Shown here in pieces: positions 51,526 through 61,930 of a DNA stretch of 64,000 nucleotides. Within the stretch, counting starts at the first letter, position 1. Every line of letters starts with the position of its first letter. Made by a program: the position numbers and the translations under genes. This stretch comes from Leishmania martiniquensis. Lineage: Eukaryota > Euglenozoa > Kinetoplastea > Trypanosomatida > Trypanosomatidae. The stretch lies in contig NC_090163.1 of NCBI RefSeq assembly GCF_017916325.1, positions 897,501 through 961,500 on the forward strand, given 5' to 3'. Under the pieces are notes generated by a model. That model saw nothing but the letters and a program-made list of their open reading frames with translations, was not told the DNA's origin and searched no databases.

Positions 51526-52304
51526 TCAGCTGCGCACATGTGCATGACGTGCGTCAGGGGGTGCCAGAGTGCGTTGTGCCGTTGCCGCAGTTCTCGCTCC
51601 GCCAACGACCTCTCTTTCCGCCAAAGGCCCGCATCAGCCATCGATTTTTCCCCCGTGTGGCGTGTGGTGGGTGACACCATGAAGCTAGTCCCCTCCCCCG
51701 GCATCCTCGGCTCCCACGCGAAGCGCATGATGTCAGCATCAGTGGCGAGGTGGATTCGCGATGATGCGCTTCCCTTTGTGCGGCCCTCTCTCCCTCCAGT
51801 GGCAACACACTCCGGACAGGAGGGAGTAGGGTGGGTGGGTGAGGGAAGAGCGTCTCCGGCACGCCGAACCCACCCATCTTTCGCTTTCTTTGCCCCTCTC
51901 CTGAGTGGCGGAAGCAAACTGACGTGATGGTGAAGCAGAGTTGAGGCGGACAATTGGGCGGTGCTTGACATGGTAGAAGGGAGTGTGGGCAGCCGTCGTG
52001 CTTGTGGCCCGTCTCTCCTTGCTTCGGCTCTTGGTTCTCGCCGTTGCGCTGTGTGCGCGTGCACGCCTGCCCGTTGTCTTCCGCCATCATCTCCCCTTTC
52101 GCTTCACTCTCACTGAGCTCGTTTCGCTTGCCTTCTCCCCTATTCCGTTGCCTTTGGTCTCTCTCTCTCTCGAGGCGAATGTGAGCACACACACACACAC
52201 ACGCACAGAATTTCCTTCCCTCTCCTTGTCACACACGGACACAGCCACCTGATCGCTTATCCCCCCCTCTCCTTCTTTTTGCTCTTGCTCACGCTGGCTT
52301 CGTC
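51526..52304 (+). other. Intergenic region between RFT1 and the 2-oxoglutarate dehydrogenase E2 gene
   Basis: No gene is seen. The region is C/T-rich near the E2 start, but the last tract (52260-52290) has no AG before the ATG. A more likely splice site uses the tract at 52146-52171 with an AG between 52175 and 52208. Confidence 0.5.
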
Positions 52305-53465
52305 ATGTTTCGTCGTTTATCGACGCGTGTGTTGCCCATTCCGTGGAATGCGGCCCATAGTACGAGCCTGCGCTACTGCCTGAGCATCAATGTACCCGCG
52401 ATTGCGGAGTCCATCAGCACGGGTAAGGTGGTGAACTGGACGAAGAAGGTCGGTGACACCGTCGCGGAGGATGAGGTAATATGCCAGATCGAGTCTGACA
52501 AGCTGAACGTCGACGTGCGCGCGCCTAAGAATGGCGTCATCACGAAGATCAACTTCGAGGACGGCGCTGATGTCGAGGTCGGTGCGGAGCTGTCGACGAT
52601 GAAGGAGGGCCCGGCTCCAGCGGCGGCCGCAGCGAAGCCTGCGGCGACCAAGTCACCGTCACCTAAGTCGGAGGCGCCCAAGGCGGCCGCCCCAACGGCT
52701 GCAGCGCCCGCTGCACCTCCGCCCGCTGCCAAGCCCGTGGTGCAGACCGTTGCGGGCTCTGACCCGCGCACTAAGAGCGTTCGCATCTCGGCCATGCGCC
52801 GGCGCATCGCCGACCGCCTAAAGGCCAGCCAGAACACGTGCGCGATGCTGACCACCTTCAATGAGATCGACATGACCCCGCTGTTTCAGCTGCGTGACAA
52901 GTATAAGGACGAGTTCCACAAGCGCCACGACGTGAAGCTGGGACTCATGTCGCCCTTTGTGAAGGCGAGCGCGATTGCCCTCAAGGATGTACCCATCGTG
53001 AACGCATCCTTCGGCAAGGACACTATTGACTACCACGAGTTCGTGGATATCGCGATCGCCGTCGCGACCCCGCGCGGTCTCGTCGTGCCGGTGATTCGGG
53101 ATGTGCAGAACATGAACTTGGCGAACATCGAGACAGCCATCGCCGACTACGCCGCACGCGCGCGCATCAACAAGCTGACCATGGCTGAGATGACCGGAGG
53201 CACCTTCACCATTTCCAACGGCGGCGTCTTCGGGTCTTGGATGGGCACGCCGATCATCAACCCGCCGCATAGCGCCATCCTTGGCATGCATGCCATCAAG
53301 AAGAAGCCCTGGGTGGTGGGCAACGAGATTAAAATCCGTGACATCATGGCGGTCGCGTTGACCTACGACCACCGCCTCATCGACGGCAGCGACGCGGTGA
53401 CCTTTCTAGTGAAAGTGAAGAATCTGATTGAGGACCCCGCGCGTATGGTATTGGACCTCTCGTAG
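52305..53465 (+). CDS. 2-oxoglutarate dehydrogenase E2 (dihydrolipoamide succinyltransferase), mitochondrial
   Basis: This 386-residue protein forms the core of the 2-oxoglutarate dehydrogenase complex and transfers the succinyl group to CoA. Residues 1-20 are basic and non-acidic, indicating a mitochondrial leader. A lipoyl domain (about 25-98) has the lipoyl-lysine motif QIESDKLNVDVRAP with K66. An Ala/Pro/Lys linker (about 102-152) leads to the catalytic acyltransferase domain (about 155-386), whose motif DHRLIDGSDAV contains H356 and D360. There is no clear peripheral-subunit-binding domain in the linker, as is usual for eukaryotic DLST. Assignment to the oxoglutarate rather than the pyruvate complex rests on the single lipoyl domain, the SIAESISTG-like start and the short linker. 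Confidence 0.94.
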   Translation: MFRRLSTRVLPIPWNAAHSTSLRYCLSINVPAIAESISTGKVVNWTKKVGDTVAEDEVICQIESDKLNVDVRAPKNGVITKINFEDGADVEVGAELSTMKEGPAPAAAAAKPAATKSPSPKSEAPKAAAPTAAAPAAPPPAAKPVVQTVAGSDPRTKSVRISAMRRRIADRLKASQNTCAMLTTFNEIDMTPLFQLRDKYKDEFHKRHDVKLGLMSPFVKASAIALKDVPIVNASFGKDTIDYHEFVDIAIAVATPRGLVVPVIRDVQNMNLANIETAIADYAARARINKLTMAEMTGGTFTISNGGVFGSWMGTPIINPPHSAILGMHAIKKKPWVVGNEIKIRDIMAVALTYDHRLIDGSDAVTFLVKVKNLIEDPARMVLDLS

Positions 53466-55886
53466 AGGCTGCAGTCGTCGCAGGCGCGCGCGTGAGGGGA
53501 GAGGGGGGAGAGAGAGAGCGGGGGAGGAGGAGGAGGGGGAGCACGAGGCATCGATGGTGGGAGGGGGGAGCAAAGGGCGGGTGGGCCTTCGTCGCACCTC
53601 GCTCTCCGCGCTTTTCTTTTTCCCTTTTCTTCTCTCTTCCAGTCCGTATTCTGCCCAACTTCATTCCTCGGCCTTTCCCGCCCCCCCTGCCCTGCCCTCG
53701 CCCTCTGCTTGCCCCTCAAGACCCCGAAGTTACTCGCGGGCGCGCGCGCACACATCACCATCATCATTATCCGCCCCATCACCTCTCTCTTTCTTTGCAT
53801 TCGTCTGCCCGTGGGGACCCTTTCGTGTCCGCGTTTGTGTCTGTGTGCATGTATGTAGCCGCGTCTGCGTGCGTGTGTGCGTGTGCAGATGCCTGTTGTT
53901 AGGAATTTCTTTGCCCCCTTCTTTTCTCGTAGTTTAAGGCGCAGCTCTGTGGGTCGGTCGACGGATCAATAGTTGATTGGATGAGCGGATGTGGCCCTCT
54001 CTCGTGCGCGCGATCTTGTACGGACTGCGCCAGCCTTTCGCTCGCTTCTCCCCCGCTCCTTCCCCCTCCCCTTCCCCCCCTCTCCTTGCATTACTTTGCC
54101 GCTGTCTGCGTGTACGGCGTCTGTGGGCTTTCCTGTCGCGCACTGTGCTTTCGGGCTTCTATGATCTGCTCTCTCTGCGTGTGCGTGTGTGTCTTCCTCA
54201 GCCCTACCTCTGATTCTGCAGAGGATAGGGTAGGAGCGGGGGAGGGTGGGGTGGGAGCTACGTGCGTGTCTGAGCGACTTTTTGTGTGGGCGTGTCTGGA
54301 GGCGAGGATGGGTGCACACGTTGTGGAGGCTTGATGACAAGCGCTCCTCTCCCCCTTTGCGTTCGTGTTGCTGTTTCGTTTGTTTTTGTTGCCGAGTGTA
54401 CCGAAAGGGGGACGGGGCGGGGCGGACAGCGTCCGTTGCGGTTCACCCAATGCACTCAGTACGCCGTCTGCCTCATATTGGCCGCTGCTCGCGCGCATGT
54501 CGATATTCTTTTTTCTTTGCTTCCTCATCCCACGCTGGCGCGGAGGATTCTCTGTTCGCGGGAGGCGCACATGTGTGTGTGCGTGTGCGGGAGAGCGGCA
54601 GGGGTGGCCACGTGCTTTCGAGCGAGCAAGGCGGCGCGCTCCTTGGGGTAAGCAAGACAGAGTGCGAGGGTGAGAAAAGGGAAGTTCATTGCGTGGAAGG
54701 GGAGAAGTGTGTGTGTGTGTGTGCATGCGTGTATGTGGGTGGATCATCTCGGTGCTCTTCATGCGCCGCCAACCCCTCTTCCTCTCGCTGGCAGCAGTAT
54801 CGAGCTGCTCTCTCGCTTCCGCAGACTGTCACGCACAACGCCTCCGCGCCCCCACCGACCACACACTCGCATACGCACGGGCGCACGCACGTATACAGAG
54901 GGTGGGGCATACGAGGGCGCTTGAGCTGTAATGGCACCAGTCGTCACCCCCTTCCCCAAATACTGCCGTCTCCCCGTCATCGGGCCTTCATGGCCCCAGG
55001 TCAGCGACCCCAACAGTGTGAAGGACCGGCAGGCCGAGCGGCTCCATCGGCTGCCCCCTCCTCTCCGACCGGCAGTCTGGTGGTGATCACAGTGCTCTCA
55101 CGTCTCCCAACTGGGGGCCGTTGGCCTCCGCCGGTGCTCGCTTTTTCTGTTGCCTCTCGCGTGGACACACGCCGCCGCCGACGCGGTCCGTGGGGACTGA
55201 CGCGAACGAACGAAGAAAAAAGAGGAGCACATCGACCACAGGAGAGCGGCGCAAAAAAAGTGCGGGAATATGTCTGAGAGGCCGCCCAGCGCAGCAGAGC
55301 GGGAGAAAAGGGGGCACCGCACCGGCACATTACTGGCATCCATCCCCACAGAGCTGAGAAATCGTTGTGCCCGGCGGCAGTGAAGCTACCGATAGAAGAA
55401 AGGTGTAGGGAGGGGGAGCGCTAGGCCACATTGACTCTTGCTCTGGCTTCTCGTCATGACGCGCACCCTTACCCTTCCCACTGCCGCTCGTGCGATGACG
55501 CTAGCGGCTGTGCTGGGCGTTCGCTCACGCCTTTTCGCTTTCCTCGCCCCATCCCTTTCCACTCGCGCGCGATGCGTGTTCCAGGGTCGCCACCCTCCCC
55601 CTGCCATCCAATGGCACCACATTCGCTGCGCCACACCTCTTCTCTGCATGCGTCTTTCTCTGACTCCTTCTCTGCCCTTTGCCTTTTTTGTTTTTGGCCC
55701 TCTCCTCCTCTTCTCCCCCCGTCCGCTCGGTGCCGTGACACTGCGTCCATGCCGATCGCCGCTGTGCAGGAGCACATTCGTCGACTCGCGGCCAACGCCC
55801 CCCTCCCTCCCTCTTTTCCGTACCCTCGGTCGTTTCGCCTCTACGTGGCAAACAAATACACACACGCCCACACAGTGACACGCGAG
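53466..55886 (+). other. Intergenic region between the E2 and V-ATPase B genes
   Basis: A 2.4-kb spacer with no supportable gene. It has purine-rich DNA at 53,490-53,570, C/T-rich and TG-rich tracts, and (CA)/(GT) repeats near 54,706-54,722. The C/T tract at 55,660-55,735 with AG at 55768-55769 precedes the V-ATPase gene. Open frames (for example 54246-55277) look non-coding. Confidence 0.55.
55660..55769 (+). promoter_or_regulatory. Probable trans-splice acceptor for V-ATPase subunit B
   Basis: A long C/T-dominated stretch (about 55660-55735) is followed by CTGTGCAG with AG at 55768-55769. No ATG intervenes between this AG and the start codon at 55887. Confidence 0.55.
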
Positions 55887-57374
55887 ATGGGCCACGAGGA
55901 GGAACGCGTTCGCGTGCTGTCCAAGCAGGAGCTCCTTGCCACGCACATTAAGGAGCTCAATGAGAGCTACTCGGTGAAGCCGCATCTCGAGTACACGACG
56001 ATTCGAGCCGTCAACGGCCCCCTCGTCATCCTGGAGGATGTGCGCAAGCCAACCTTTGCCGAAATCGTCAACATTGAGCTGGCCGACGGCAGCGCCCGGC
56101 GTGGCCAGGTGCTGGAGGTGGACGGCTCCAAGGCTGTTGTGCAGGTGTTCGAGGGCACGTCTGGCATCGATGTCATGCGCTCCAAGTGCGAGTTTACCGG
56201 CAAGGTCATGGAGCTTGGCGTCAGCGAGGACATGCTGGGCCGCATCTTCAACGGCTCCGGCATCCCGATCGACAACGGTCCGCCGGTGCTGCCAGAGCAG
56301 TTTCGCGATATTCAGGGCATCCCCATCAACCCACGCGCGCGCGTCTACCCGGAGGAGATGATTCAGACGGGTATCTCTTCCATCGATGTCATGACCTCCA
56401 TCTCGCGCGGTCAGAAGATTCCGCTCTTCTCCGGTGCTGGTCTGCCGCACAATGAGATCGCCGCGCAGATTGTGCGGCAGGCCGGCCTCGTGAGGCGGGA
56501 GGGCAAAGCGGAGGACTTCTGTGTTGTCTTCGCCGCCATGGGTGTGAATCAGGAGACGGCCCGATTCTTCCGCACCGAGTTCGAGCAGAACGGCTCCATG
56601 GAGAAAACGGTACTGTTTCTGAACCTGGCGAACGACCCGACCATTGAGCGCATTGTCACGCCGCGCCTCGCCCTCACCACTGCCGAGTACCTCGCCTACG
56701 ACTGCGGTAAACATGTGCTGGTCATTCTGACCGACATGTCCTCCTACGCCGATGCTCTGCGCGAGGTGTCTGCGGCCCGCGAGGAGGTGCCTGGCCGCCG
56801 CGGTTTCCCTGGCTACATGTACACAGACCTGGCGTGCATCTACGAGCGTGCGGGCCGTGTACTCGGCCGCGCTGGCTCCATCACACAGATCCCGATCCTG
56901 TCGATGCCGAACGACGACATCACCCACCCCATTCCGGATCTCACCGGGTACATTACGGAGGGCCAAATCTACGTGGACCGCCAGCTGCACAACCGCCAGC
57001 TGTACCCGCCGATCAACATTTTGCCGTCGCTGTCGCGGCTGATGAAGAATGCCATCGGCGAGGGCATGACCCGCAAGGATCACGGCGGCGTGAGCAACCA
57101 GATGTACGCCGCCTACGCCATCAGCCGTGATATCCTCGCCATGAAGGCTGTGGTTGGCGAGGAGGCGCTGAGTAGCGAGGATCTTCTGTACCTCGAGTTC
57201 CTTGACAAGTTCGAGCACAAGTTCATCTGCCAGGGCTTCTACGAAACGCGCGACATCTTCCAAAGCCTCGACCTCTGCTGGGAGCTGCTGCGCACCTTCC
57301 CTAAGAGCATGCTGAACAAGATCGACATGAAGACCCGTGACGAGTTCTATGACCGCCACCCGGGCCGCAAGTAA
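55887..57374 (+). CDS. Vacuolar H+-ATPase subunit B
   Basis: The 495-residue protein is the non-catalytic nucleotide-binding subunit of the V1 sector, which acidifies acidocalcisomes and endosomal compartments. The family is recognised by the beta-barrel start ([19 protein letters not shown]), [32 protein letters not shown], the altered P-loop region [44 protein letters not shown], and the carboxyl-proximal [14 protein letters not shown] segment. The catalytic GGAFGCGKT-type P-loop of subunit A is absent, as expected for B. The length equals the family norm with the ATG at 55887. The frame stays open upstream to 55431 through the 5' UTR, a common artefact in this DNA. Confidence 0.97.
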   Translation: MGHEEERVRVLSKQELLATHIKELNESYSVKPHLEYTTIRAVNGPLVILEDVRKPTFAEIVNIELADGSARRGQVLEVDGSKAVVQVFEGTSGIDVMRSKCEFTGKVMELGVSEDMLGRIFNGSGIPIDNGPPVLPEQFRDIQGIPINPRARVYPEEMIQTGISSIDVMTSISRGQKIPLFSGAGLPHNEIAAQIVRQAGLVRREGKAEDFCVVFAAMGVNQETARFFRTEFEQNGSMEKTVLFLNLANDPTIERIVTPRLALTTAEYLAYDCGKHVLVILTDMSSYADALREVSAAREEVPGRRGFPGYMYTDLACIYERAGRVLGRAGSITQIPILSMPNDDITHPIPDLTGYITEGQIYVDRQLHNRQLYPPINILPSLSRLMKNAIGEGMTRKDHGGVSNQMYAAYAISRDILAMKAVVGEEALSSEDLLYLEFLDKFEHKFICQGFYETRDIFQSLDLCWELLRTFPKSMLNKIDMKTRDEFYDRHPGRK

Positions 57375-58990
57375 AGAATGGGTGGTGGTGGTGGAGGAGT
57401 CCACCACACACGGAGCGAAAAAAGTTGCGAGGGCGTGAGGATGCAGTAGAAAGACGAGTGGGTGGGGGACGTTGATGAGCTGTGAGCTGTCAGTACCAGC
57501 CTTTTCCCCTCTGCTGTGGCCCAATCCGGGGCCTCGAAGTCTCGAAGGCTCGTCTCTCGCTATGTGGCGTTTCGCTGTGCGTATGTGCGGTGGTCGCCCT
57601 TTAGCCCCCCTTTCTACTTCTCCCACGAACGTCTGCATGAGCTGTGCCTAAAGCGGGCGCGACCTCTCTTCCTGCGTTCGCAACGCGTCCCACTTTTCTT
57701 TTTTTCACCCTCTCATGCTGGGCGTTGGGTGGGCGAATCGTCTCCCCCTTCCCCCCGGTGCGCTTTTCCTCGGGGGTGTGCTCTGGTGTGGCACAGGAAG
57801 GGCTATTGGACAGGGTGGGAGGCCATCTGATTAGTTTGTGTCTTGAGGTTTGATCTCCTCTATCGATATGCGTTGCCCGCAAGCCGCACACGGTCAGCGC
57901 CGATGCACCGACACGCCATATGAGGTGCCCTCTTTTCCTTTCTTTTTCGTATGCGTGTTTGACCCCTCCTCCCTCGAGTGCTTCTTAATCTTCGCGCTCG
58001 TCTGGGGGAGAGCGAGAGAGAGGATGCGTGCATGTGTGCGTGTGTGCTGTTCGTGGTGCATCATCGCTTGCCCTTGCCACTTCTTCACTGGTGCGGCGGC
58101 GCTCCTTTGCTCGCGCCCTCTTACTGTGCCCACGGTGGTCAGCGGTGCTGTTGTTGTGCGGTGGTTGTGTTGTAGCCCTCTCTCTCTGCCTCTTCTCGTT
58201 GTGTGCCATATGCTGGATGGACTTGCTCTTGTTAAGGGGGTCGTCGGGAGGGTCATGCCATACTCCTCAGTGGCACGTACATGCGACACCGCCTGTGTCT
58301 CGGATGCGGGCTAGTGGCGGTGCCCGCAGAGGAAGTGGTTTGGTTCATATATATATACGGCGTGAAGCCTGTGGTGAATGCCCCTCAGAAAGGGTGAGCA
58401 AGACCAAAGCGGGTAAAATGGGGAAAGGATCATGAGCGAGCGCTGCGGGAGCGGAGAGGCGGATGGGGAGGGGAAGGATGGTGTGCACGTGCAGGAGGAG
58501 GAGAAGGGACGAGATCGCATCCGTGACGGCCTCCTCTCTCCTTTGCGGCACAACACTTGCGCGCCTACGCACGTTACCCCCTTTCCCGCAGTTAATCTCG
58601 TTCGCCCATCCCCTCCCTCATTCTCATCGTTGCTCATCACTCCACCTGCCCCCTGCCTCACCCTTCACGCACCATCACTGTCCCAACACCACCCTCTCCA
58701 CCGACGAAGCTCGATGCAGTGGTACGGCCACGGGTGCGTCAAATCGCTCGCCAGTGTGTGGACGCCGCAGCTTATCGTTTCTTCTCTTCTCCTTCATACC
58801 TTCCTCGCCTTGCACCCTGTTCCGGTCTCTCTCTCTCTGCGTTTCCTGTGTGAACAAAAAGTGCTCTGACGCGTAGACTCGTCGTCTGCCGCTTCTCATC
58901 CACTTGGCGAATCGTCTCTCGCTCTTTTTGATCCTCGCACCTTTGCGCGTGCCCCTCGGCCCTCCTCACCGTCATCTGCGCATCCTCGCC
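57375..58990 (+). other. Intergenic region between V-ATPase B and eIF2B gamma
   Basis: No gene is seen. Contents include an (AT)n tract at about 58348-58357, TG-rich DNA, and a C/T tract at 58776-58850 with AG at 58874-58875 as the likely splice site of eIF2B gamma. Confidence 0.55.
58776..58875 (+). promoter_or_regulatory. Probable trans-splice acceptor for eIF2B gamma
   Basis: An extended C/T-rich tract (58776-58850) is followed by the AG at 58874-58875, 115 nt upstream of the ATG at 58991. Confidence 0.5.
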
Positions 58991-61018
58991 ATGCCGCCCG
59001 ATACGGCCGCGTCCTGTCTGCTTGACATCGTCGTCTTCGCAGGCGGCGACTCACTGGATCTGATGCCGCTAACTGCGGTGGAGCAGAAGACGATGCTGCA
59101 CATCTGCAACCGGCCCCTAATTTGGTACTCCATCACACCGTGGATTGAGGCGGGCTTTCGCACTTTTTTCTTGTGCGTCAACGAGGACTACGCAACGCTG
59201 CGAGCGTACCTCTCTCGCGCCTTTGACGGCGTTGACTTCCACTACATTCTTGTTCCCTCTAACATCGGGGATCACCCTTCCACGACGTGCGACGCTGTCA
59301 AGGCCTACCTCAAGTATAAGGAGGCGCTCCGGCTTGGCGAGGAGGACAGCCTCGCCGTGGCCTCTGGTGGCATGCCGGATCGCGAGGACTTCGTGCTGAC
59401 CGTGGAGACCAGTGGCGGCCGCTCTCCTCACGCGGGGCCGCCGCTGGAGACGCAGCTCTACCGTGGCACCAGTGGCAGCCGCAATCTCGGCGGAGGTACC
59501 AGCCACAACAATCGGGACCCGCTGAAGCTCGAGCGCATGAACAGCGCCGGCATCCCGCGCGACGCGCTGTTGCTGAGCTGCGACACCATTCTCGTCGACG
59601 TTGACGTGGCAAGCTTTGTGGAGCGGCACTACACCTCTCTGGCCTCCGTGACGGCCATGCTGTATCGCCCTCTGCGTAAGCGCGGGGGCAGCGATCAGAA
59701 GGGCGGCCATCGACAACGCAAGGGCGGCGGCGGCGGGGCGTCAGCTGATGCCGCGGAGGCGTCCTACACTCACGCTCTGTCGTGTGTGGCCTACGAGGAG
59801 GTAGACGAGCTGGCCTCGATGGCCCTTGGTGCGGCGTCTAGCGCACCGTCCCCTTCGTATGGTCGCCGTCTGCCGACTGGGACGCCGTCGCAGCCGCCGC
59901 ACGCGTTTCCCGGCCCGGGCGCACGCTCACCCTCCGAGGCACGCACCGTGGCGGCCGATCCTGCTCATGCCCACTGCCACCACCACCGCATGCACTACCT
60001 CACCCCACTCGAGGGTAAGCCGGAGGTGCGTATCACCATGGCGTTCGCAGGGCGTCGCCCCAATATGACGTTCGCCGCTGATGTTCTCGACGCGCACGCG
60101 TACCTAATGAATCGGTGGGTGCTCGAGTACATTGCCGAGTCGGCAGGCGTTGCAGACATGACTGTGCGCAAGGACGTTCTCCCTCTGCTGGCACGTAGCC
60201 AGCACACCACTGTCAATGCTGCCGAGAAGGCATTCGTGACGCCAGCGGACAAGCTGAAGACGAACGTGCCGCTCCACTGGCTTGGCGAGGGCGCCGACAT
60301 CTCTGCGCAGTCGCTCAACGCTGCGTGCGGGCTGCTGCTGCCGGAGGTGACAGACTCGCTGCGCGTGTTCTGCACCATCTACGAGGAGGACCCTGATGTG
60401 GCGTGCCGCATCTGTCGCATGAACACACGCGACAATTACTGTGCGCTGACTCGCGACATCATCTCCGCAAAGTGCTTCCAGCTTCAGCTAGAGGACCCAC
60501 CACTGAGCACCGGTGGCGCTGCGGGCACTGGGGGTGCAGCCGGTGGGGGCACCGGCGCCACGAACCGCTTCGCGTTGCCATCCTTGCTTTCGCACGGCGG
60601 CACGCACGCCGGCCATCACGGGAGCGCTGGAGGAGCAGTGCATGGCGACAGCGGCAAGCCTGTGCCGTCCGCGAGCGCTCTGGCCCTTTCCGCGCTGCTC
60701 CCCGACAACCCCATCACCGTGCGGGAGAAGGTCGGTGACCAGCAGGTGTTCATCGTTGGCAGTTTTATCGACTCGGTTCCGCCACCGAACGTCTACGTGA
60801 CGCGTAGTGTGATTGGCGCACATGTCACGCTGGAGCCCGGCGCTCGCATCACAGACAGCATCCTCATGGGCAACGTTGAGATTGGGGCTAAGGCGGTCGT
60901 GTCGAACAGCGTTGTCGGCACCGGTGCCGTAGTGAACGCCGGATGCCGCGTTCTCGGCACCATTGTCGGTCCCCGCTGTGTTGTTGAGGAGAACGCAAGC
61001 GACACAATCATTGAGTAG
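58991..61018 (+). CDS. Translation initiation factor eIF2B, gamma subunit
   Basis: The 675-residue protein partners with epsilon in the catalytic half of the eIF2B exchange factor. The nucleotidyltransferase-like domain begins with IVVFAGGDSLDLMPLT and has ICNRPLIWYSITPWIEAGF, matching the NKPLIWYPLNLLERVGF motif of gamma subunits. LLLSCDTILVDVDVASFVERH aligns with LVLSCDLITDVALHEVV. The left-handed beta-helix lies at about residues 590-675. There is no W2 domain, which separates it from epsilon. It is longer than human gamma (452) because of Gly/Ser/His-rich insertions at about 136-180, 229-334 (GGHRQRKGGGGG) and 503-570. The start is the first ATG after the splice site. Confidence 0.88.
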   Translation: MPPDTAASCLLDIVVFAGGDSLDLMPLTAVEQKTMLHICNRPLIWYSITPWIEAGFRTFFLCVNEDYATLRAYLSRAFDGVDFHYILVPSNIGDHPSTTCDAVKAYLKYKEALRLGEEDSLAVASGGMPDREDFVLTVETSGGRSPHAGPPLETQLYRGTSGSRNLGGGTSHNNRDPLKLERMNSAGIPRDALLLSCDTILVDVDVASFVERHYTSLASVTAMLYRPLRKRGGSDQKGGHRQRKGGGGGASADAAEASYTHALSCVAYEEVDELASMALGAASSAPSPSYGRRLPTGTPSQPPHAFPGPGARSPSEARTVAADPAHAHCHHHRMHYLTPLEGKPEVRITMAFAGRRPNMTFAADVLDAHAYLMNRWVLEYIAESAGVADMTVRKDVLPLLARSQHTTVNAAEKAFVTPADKLKTNVPLHWLGEGADISAQSLNAACGLLLPEVTDSLRVFCTIYEEDPDVACRICRMNTRDNYCALTRDIISAKCFQLQLEDPPLSTGGAAGTGGAAGGGTGATNRFALPSLLSHGGTHAGHHGSAGGAVHGDSGKPVPSASALALSALLPDNPITVREKVGDQQVFIVGSFIDSVPPPNVYVTRSVIGAHVTLEPGARITDSILMGNVEIGAKAVVSNSVVGTGAVVNAGCRVLGTIVGPRCVVEENASDTIIE

Positions 61019-61930
61019 AGCTGCAGCAGTCTGACCCTGTGGTGCTGCGGGTGCGTCCCCGCTGCAGAAAGTGCGCGGCATCTCGAGCCGTTTCATTTCA
61101 CGCGTCGCTCACCCTCCGCGACTCGCGCTCCTCTCTGGTGGGTGCCCTTGTGTGTGTGTGTGAGTGGGAGTGTGTGGTCGAGGCCGCTGGCGATGCCACT
61201 GCCGCCAGTTTGCGTGCGAATACTCGTACCGGTTGACTAAAGCAAAAACGACGCGAGCACGCGTACACTGAACGGCGGCGGTGTGTGTGTGTGTGTGCGT
61301 GCGCAGAGCGAGTGGGGGGGTGGCGGAGCTAAAGTGCAGCAGGAGCGAGCAAGTGCTGTGCATGCACGCACACAGGTCTCTGTCTGATTGGGTGGTGCTC
61401 ACTCACCCCTCCTGCCACCGAATCGCCTGGGCGCCGTCTCCCTCTCTCCCCTCGCTTCTTCTACTCTTCCCTCGCCTCTGCGCGCGCGAAAGAGTGCACA
61501 GAAGCCGCAGCAGCCTCAGGGGGGGCAGTGGCGCTGCAGCACCCGCACTTTCTCATGACCACACGCCCTTGCCCTTCCGTCCTCTTCTCGTTTGGCCCAT
61601 CGCGCACACGCGCAGCCGTCCATTTCAGCTCACCCCCCAATACGCAGCCGTACCCCTTTTTTTTCCCTTTGGCAGCTCACTCAGGCGGCAGCGAGCCCCG
61701 TGACCATCGCTCTCGTGCCTTTCGATAGCGAGGAGTCACTCCGTCACGCCCCTTCATCTCTTTTGAGCTTTACAGCGTGCAGGGGCGTGCGTGTCGACAT
61801 TGTGGCGGCTCTTGCCGAGACGCCTCTTCTTGCGCCATTGTGTGTGGCTCTGCACTGATTGCCCTCTGCTCCCTCTTCACCGCGGAACGCGTTGCATCGA
61901 CTGCGCAATCGCACACGCGGCGCATGACAT
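61019..61930 (+). other. Intergenic region between eIF2B gamma and the lipase gene
   Basis: No gene is seen. It contains (TG)n tracts near 61,150 and 61,282-61,299 and the splice signal at 61652-61675. An out-of-frame ATG lies at 61924, 7 nt before the lipase start. Confidence 0.55.
61652..61675 (+). promoter_or_regulatory. Strong trans-splice acceptor for the DUF676 lipase gene
   Basis: A tract of C and T (CCCC then about eight Ts, CCCTTT) ends in GGCAG with AG at 61674-61675, a textbook acceptor arrangement 256 nt upstream of the start codon. A second AG at 61685-61690 is possible. Confidence 0.6.

Noticed and set aside
54246..55277. 343-codon open frame between the E2 and V-ATPase B genes
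   Set aside because: Cys/Arg/Ser/His-rich low-information sequence, overlapped by many equivalent frames; no homology seen.
55386..57638. 750-codon antisense open frame opposite V-ATPase subunit B
   Set aside because: The + strand encodes a textbook V-ATPase B. Long antisense frames are a by-product of GC-rich third positions and the scarcity of stops on the complementary frame; the translation is low in similarity to anything.
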